Positions 13,693 to 16,981 of a DNA stretch of 16,981 bases are shown piece by piece. The notes below the pieces were generated by a model, which ran no database searches, was not told where the DNA came from, and was given only the letters and a program-made list of their open reading frames with translations. Each line of letters opens with the position of its first letter. Position 1 is the stretch's first letter. The position numbers and the translations under genes were made by a program. Origin of the DNA: Chloroflexota bacterium (lineage in GTDB: Bacteria; Chloroflexota; Anaerolineae; Aggregatilineales; UBA2796); the NCBI GenBank assembly GCA_003695215.1, contig RFIM01000036.1, forward strand, positions 1 to 16,981, written 5' to 3'.

Positions 13693-15813
13693 TCACGTCT
13701 TGGCGCTCAGCACCAAGCGTGCATCTAGGGCAATGGCGCCGCGCCCTTGCTCGTAGACCATCAATGGATTGATGTCCATCTCGACAATCTCAGGGAAATC
13801 CGTCACTAGCTGGCTGATGCGCAGCAGCGTCTCGATAATGGCTTCCTTATCGGCAGGCGGCTGCCCGCGAATGCCATCGAGCAGGGCATGCGCACGAATC
13901 TCGCTGAGCATCTCTTGCGCAGCCAGGCGGTCAAAGGGCGCAATGCGGAAAGTGACATCTTTGAGCGCCTCCACATAAATGCCGCCCAAGCCGAAGGTCA
14001 CTAGCGGGCCAAACTGCGGATCGCGATTCATGCCGACCAAAATCTCCGTGCCTTTCGGGATCATCTCCTGCACCAAGCAGCCCCAGATCGTGGCGTTCGG
14101 CACATAGCGCTGCGCACGGTAGACGATCAGCTCGAAGGCGTCGCGCACGTCGCTGGCCGAATTCAGCCCGACTTTCACGCCGCCGACGTCCGTCTTGTGC
14201 AAGATATTCGGGCTAGCGATTTTCAGCACCACAGGGTAGCCGATCTCGCTGGCAATGGCGACAGCCTCATCGGCGTTAGCTGCCAATTTAGCTTGCGGAA
14301 TGCGCAGGCGGTAGGCAGTCATGATCTCGCGGCTTTCAGCATCGCCAATGGCCACACGGCCTTCAGCGCGTACCTTTTGGATGATCTGACGCACGCGTGC
14401 GTTATCCACCTCAAAACGCTCCACGCGCAGCTCAGGCGCGTCGCGCAGCGCGCGATAATCGCGCATCGCTGCAAGGGCGTGCGCAGCGCGCTCTGGGAAC
14501 GGATAATTCGGCACGCCATACTCAGAAGCCAACATCTCAATAGCAGGCTTCATCTTGAACTCGCCCATCAGGCAGGCGATGAGCGGCTTGTTCAAGCCGC
14601 GCTCCTGGATCATGCGCGAGCAGTGACCGATCACGCGCCCAGTCTCATGCACGTCGGTCATGGCCTGTGGCGTGACGATGGCAATGATGCCATCCACGTT
14701 CGGATCGAGCGCGACTTTCTCCAGCGCGTAGGCATAGCGATCCGAGAGCGCATCGCCAAGCACGTCCACGGGATTGTTGGCGCTAGCAGCATCGGGCAGG
14801 AAGTCCTGCAAGGCTTTGGTCGTGGTCGGCTCAAAGCGCGCTAACTGCAAGCCTTTGCGCTCCAGCGCGTCTGTGCAGAGAATGCCGGGCCCGCCGGCGT
14901 TGGTCACAATGGCGATGCGGTCGCCTGCTAGGAGCGGCTGATAGGCGAAAGCGAGCGCGTAATCGAACAATTCCTGTAACGTCTCGGCGCGCAAGACGCC
15001 CGCCTGACGGAAGGCCGCGCGATAGGCTTGCTCAGAGCCTGCTAGCGAGCCCGTGTGGCTCGAAACGGCCCGCGAGCCTGCCTGCGTCACGCCGCTTTTG
15101 ACCATGATGATCGGCTTCTTGCGGCTGACCTCGCGCGCCACGCGGATGAATTCTTGGCCATTGGGCAGGCCTTCGCTGTAAGCCAAGATCACGCGCGATT
15201 TCGGATCGTCGGCCCAGGCTTTCAGCAGGTCGATCTCGCTCACATCGGCTTTGTTGCCCAAGCTGACGAACTTGCTGAAGCCGATCTGCGCGCTGGCCAT
15301 TGCCCAGTCCAAGATGGCCACGCCAAGCGCGCCTGATTGCGACATAAAGTCGATCGGGCCGCTTGGCGGCGTGCCTGCGGCAAAGGTCACGTTGAGCGGC
15401 GTGAAGCAGTCGATCACGCCAAGGCAGTTCGGCCCGATGATGCGCACGTTGTAGCGCTTGGCGATCTTCAGGACTTCTAATTCGCGATTCATGCCTTCGT
15501 AGCCGGCCTCGCGGAAGCCTGCGCTGATGATCACGACAGCAGGCACGCCTTTCTTGCCACAATCTTCTACAGCGGCAGGCACGTGCGGATACGGAATCAC
15601 GATCACTGCCAGATCGGGCACTTCAGGCAGCGCTTGTACACTCGGGTAGGCTTTGTAGCCCAGAATCTCGTCGGCTTTCGGATTGATCGGATACAACCTG
15701 CCCTTGTAGCCGCCTTCAATGGCGTTGCGCAGCACCACATTGCCGAGCTTGCTGGCATCCTTGCTGGCGCCGATGATGGCGACTGACTTCGGGCTGAAAA
15801 AAGTCTCTAGCAT
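13693..15813 (-). CDS. ADP-forming acetate/acyl-CoA ligase, fused alpha-beta
   Basis: This 706-residue enzyme joins both ACD subunits in one chain. It catalyses acyl-CoA + ADP + Pi to acid + CoA + ATP, a substrate-level phosphorylation step, and can run in reverse. The CoA-binding Rossmann domain occupies about 1-130 (SVAIIGASKD at 10-19, IGPNCLG at 126-132). The succinyl-CoA-synthetase-like domains follow (MSQSGALG at 157-164), with the phosphorylated H253 in SSHTGSLAG (251-259). The C-terminal ATP-grasp part (about 485-706) holds the second conserved histidine H539 in HKTDVGG, FGLGGIYVE (607-615) and DINPL (680-684). All key residues are present. Acyl specificity (acetyl, branched or aryl) cannot be read directly. 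GAGGAG lies 7 nt before ATG 15813. The gene starts 24 bp after the thioesterase stop, so the two are probably cotranscribed. Confidence 0.92.
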   Translation of the reverse strand: MLETFFSPKSVAIIGASKDASKLGNVVLRNAIEGGYKGRLYPINPKADEILGYKAYPSVQALPEVPDLAVIVIPYPHVPAAVEDCGKKGVPAVVIISAGFREAGYEGMNRELEVLKIAKRYNVRIIGPNCLGVIDCFTPLNVTFAAGTPPSGPIDFMSQSGALGVAILDWAMASAQIGFSKFVSLGNKADVSEIDLLKAWADDPKSRVILAYSEGLPNGQEFIRVAREVSRKKPIIMVKSGVTQAGSRAVSSHTGSLAGSEQAYRAAFRQAGVLRAETLQELFDYALAFAYQPLLAGDRIAIVTNAGGPGILCTDALERKGLQLARFEPTTTKALQDFLPDAASANNPVDVLGDALSDRYAYALEKVALDPNVDGIIAIVTPQAMTDVHETGRVIGHCSRMIQERGLNKPLIACLMGEFKMKPAIEMLASEYGVPNYPFPERAAHALAAMRDYRALRDAPELRVERFEVDNARVRQIIQKVRAEGRVAIGDAESREIMTAYRLRIPQAKLAANADEAVAIASEIGYPVVLKIASPNILHKTDVGGVKVGLNSASDVRDAFELIVYRAQRYVPNATIWGCLVQEMIPKGTEILVGMNRDPQFGPLVTFGLGGIYVEALKDVTFRIAPFDRLAAQEMLSEIRAHALLDGIRGQPPADKEAIIETLLRISQLVTDFPEIVEMDINPLMVYEQGRGAIALDARLVLSAKT

Positions 15814-15837
15814 CGCAGGCTCCTCGTAGCTGTGTTC

Positions 15838-16662
15838 TTAGGGTGAGAGACGCCGCTCGGGCGCTGTGAGGCGCTCCAGTTGGCGCTTGGAGAGCGGCGC
15901 AGACAAGCTGTAGACTGCCAGATCGAGCGTCAGGCGCTCGCCACTGGCCGCGCTCAGAATCTCCGTGCGCCAGAGCATGCGCTGATCGGCCAGGCCGACC
16001 AGTTGGCAGATTAGGCGCAGCGGCTCATCAGGCCGCGCGCTGCGCAAGTACTCGATCTCGCGTCCAAATGGCGTGTAGCTCAGGTCAAGTTCGCGCAGCG
16101 CCTCGTGGACGGCTTGCTGCGCCCATGCCACGTATACGCTGTTGTTGACGTGTGCCGCGCTATCGATCTCATAGACCTGAACCGTGCGCGAAGTCTCGTG
16201 CCGCAGCCCTTGGATCGGCGTGAAGTCTGTGACGCCTGTCTCAAGCGGCTCTAGCTCGCCGCTGGGCAGGAAGGCTTCGTAGAATTGCTCGGGCAGGCGC
16301 ACAGGGCGCAAACTTTCAGTATCCACATAGACCCAGTTGGTGCGTCCGCGCAGGATCGGCGTGCCATCGGCGCGGCGCAAATCATACTCACGGTGCGATT
16401 GCACTCGCCGATAGTCTGAGACCCATGTTTGCATGATCAGCTGATCGCCGATCTGCGCCTCAGCGAAATGGCGCAAGTACGTCTTGCGCGCAAACCAAGC
16501 GCGCTTGTGGGCGCGGTACCAAGCGTAGCTGTAGCCACACCAGGCGCTGGCTTGCGTTGCGGATTCTTCGAGATAGTTCAGGTAAACAGGCAGGCGCACA
16601 CGCTCATCGGCGCCGATCTCATAAGTGCGGACGGCAAACTGCCAGGCGTAAACCTTCGGCAC
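15838..16662 (-). CDS. Double-hotdog acyl-ACP thioesterase-like protein
   Basis: The 274-residue protein has two hotdog domains, as in acyl-ACP thioesterases (PF01643 type). The first (about 1-125) begins YAWQFAVRTYEIGADE and contains the long helix YLNYLEESATQASAWCGY and RTNWVYVDTESLRPVRLP. The second (about 155-255) carries D167-S-A-A-H171-V-N-N, equal to the DxNxHVNN active-site strand of FatA/FatB, but with A169 where those have Asn. It would hydrolyse acyl-ACP or acyl-CoA to free acid in the cytoplasm. GTG 16662 was chosen because AGGGAG lies just upstream and the hotdog begins at once; the frame is open to another GTG at 16710. It is the first gene of the minus-strand cluster with the acyl-CoA synthetase. 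A 4HBT-type acyl-CoA thioesterase is the main alternative. Confidence 0.8.
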   Translation of the reverse strand: MPKVYAWQFAVRTYEIGADERVRLPVYLNYLEESATQASAWCGYSYAWYRAHKRAWFARKTYLRHFAEAQIGDQLIMQTWVSDYRRVQSHREYDLRRADGTPILRGRTNWVYVDTESLRPVRLPEQFYEAFLPSGELEPLETGVTDFTPIQGLRHETSRTVQVYEIDSAAHVNNSVYVAWAQQAVHEALRELDLSYTPFGREIEYLRSARPDEPLRLICQLVGLADQRMLWRTEILSAASGERLTLDLAVYSLSAPLSKRQLERLTAPERRLSP

Positions 16663-16716
16663 GCGCTCCCTACTTCTATGCACAAGCCATAACGCGCACG
16701 ATTGTGCCACACCTTG

Positions 16717-16725
16717 TGCTAAAAT
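16717..16725 (+). promoter_or_regulatory. Extended -10 reading into the right-edge region
   Basis: TGCTAAAAT (TGn + TAAAAT, 5 of 6 to consensus) lies in the divergent intergenic region. It has no clear -35. Transcription would start near 16732 and run rightward. Confidence 0.45.
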
Positions 16726-16731
16726 GGGTAG

Positions 16732-16981
16732 CTGCAGAAAGCACTAGGATCGGGTGACGTTTGTCACGCCTTCAGGCAGCGCATCAGGCCTGAGAGAGGT
16801 ATGCACAAGACCTGACCTTGCCTTTGACTGAGCCTGTAGGAAGAATAAAGGGCTTGACGCACTCGGCTCATTGTCCCCTGAGCGACGCAGATAAACATTT
16901 ACGTCACTAGGGCCCCAACCGTACGTTACATAGCCCAAGTTGCCGATCTGAAGGCGTGGCGGCGAGCCCGTGCAAAGACGC
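16732..16981 (+). other. Non-coding stretch with several hairpins, possible leader or small RNA
   Basis: No convincing gene is seen between the thioesterase start and the right edge. The region downstream of the extended -10 has hairpins at 16754-16767 (GTGAC/GTCAC, GTTT loop), 16772-16793 (TCAGGC/GCCTGA), 16866-16883 (GCTCA/TGAGC) and 16884-16905 (GACG/CGTC). A longer pairing of GGGCT (16850-16854) with AGCCC (16932-16936) encloses the last two. GGCTCA (16865-16870) can instead pair with TGAGCC (16829-16834), so two mutually exclusive folds exist. I compared it from memory with tmRNA, RNase P, SRP, 6S and common riboswitches and cannot identify it. It may lead into a gene beyond the window. 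Confidence 0.3.

Noticed and set aside
14197..14844. 215-codon plus-strand frame within the acyl-CoA synthetase
   Set aside because: It is antisense to a gene with all catalytic motifs, and its product looks like reverse reading of GC-rich codons.
16865..16890. GTCCCCTGAGC, which resembles a stretch of E. coli 6S RNA
   Set aside because: The match is only 11 bases. I could not find the closing stem, central bubble and 3' half of a 6S RNA around it.
16744..16938. 64-codon minus-strand frame at the right edge
   Set aside because: There is no Shine-Dalgarno and no recognisable domain, and it lies opposite the hairpin-rich region. It is more likely chance.

Overview
The window looks like a chromosomal segment from a bacterium with moderately high GC content. 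The most likely source is a Chloroflexota (Anaerolineae-like) lineage. The reasons are the Thr/Pro-rich lipoprotein linker, a giant secreted protein of Ig-like repeats ending in SH3b domains, a fused ADP-forming acyl-CoA synthetase beside a Pta-N/DRTGG protein, and a TIR/NB-ARC STAND protein. This taxonomic call is inference; no rRNA or tRNA gene is present to anchor it.

Layout, left to right. (1) 1-1537, minus: the N-terminal 512 residues of a TIR + NB-ARC signalling/defence-type NTPase. Its C-terminus runs off the left edge. It has a good promoter in the intergenic region. (2) 1735/1762-2991, plus: a GT4-type glycosyltransferase, probably translated from a CTG start. (3) 2957-3520, minus: a small two-TM membrane protein. 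It overlaps the glycosyltransferase tail-to-tail and shares start-codon bases with the next gene. (4) 3519-4787, plus: an RlmD/RumA-family 23S rRNA m5U methyltransferase with all Fe-S and catalytic residues. (5) 4857-5363, plus: a lipoprotein, followed by a 28-nt perfect palindrome. (6) 5471-6340, plus: an alpha/beta hydrolase, followed by a 14-bp-stem hairpin that separates it from the convergent giant gene. (7) 6393-12338, minus: a 1981-residue secreted protein with about 16 Ig-like (Big_1-type) domains, one DUF11 domain and two SH3b domains. (8) 12508-16662, minus: three genes reading thioesterase, then ADP-forming acyl-CoA synthetase, then Pta-N/DRTGG protein, all concerned with CoA or ACP thioesters. 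(9) 16663-16981: no convincing gene. It has a plus-strand extended -10 and several hairpins, possibly a structured leader or small RNA.

How the parts fit. The clearest functional unit is the thioesterase/ACD/Pta-N-like group. The ACD would convert acetyl-CoA or another acyl-CoA plus ADP and Pi to the free acid, CoA and ATP. The Pta-N/DRTGG protein lacks the phosphotransacetylase catalytic domain and may be regulatory. The thioesterase frees acyl groups. The other genes look like individual housekeeping or surface genes, not one system. The most accessory-looking items are the TIR/NB-ARC gene and the giant repeat protein. I found no CRISPR array, insertion sequence, tRNA or rRNA.
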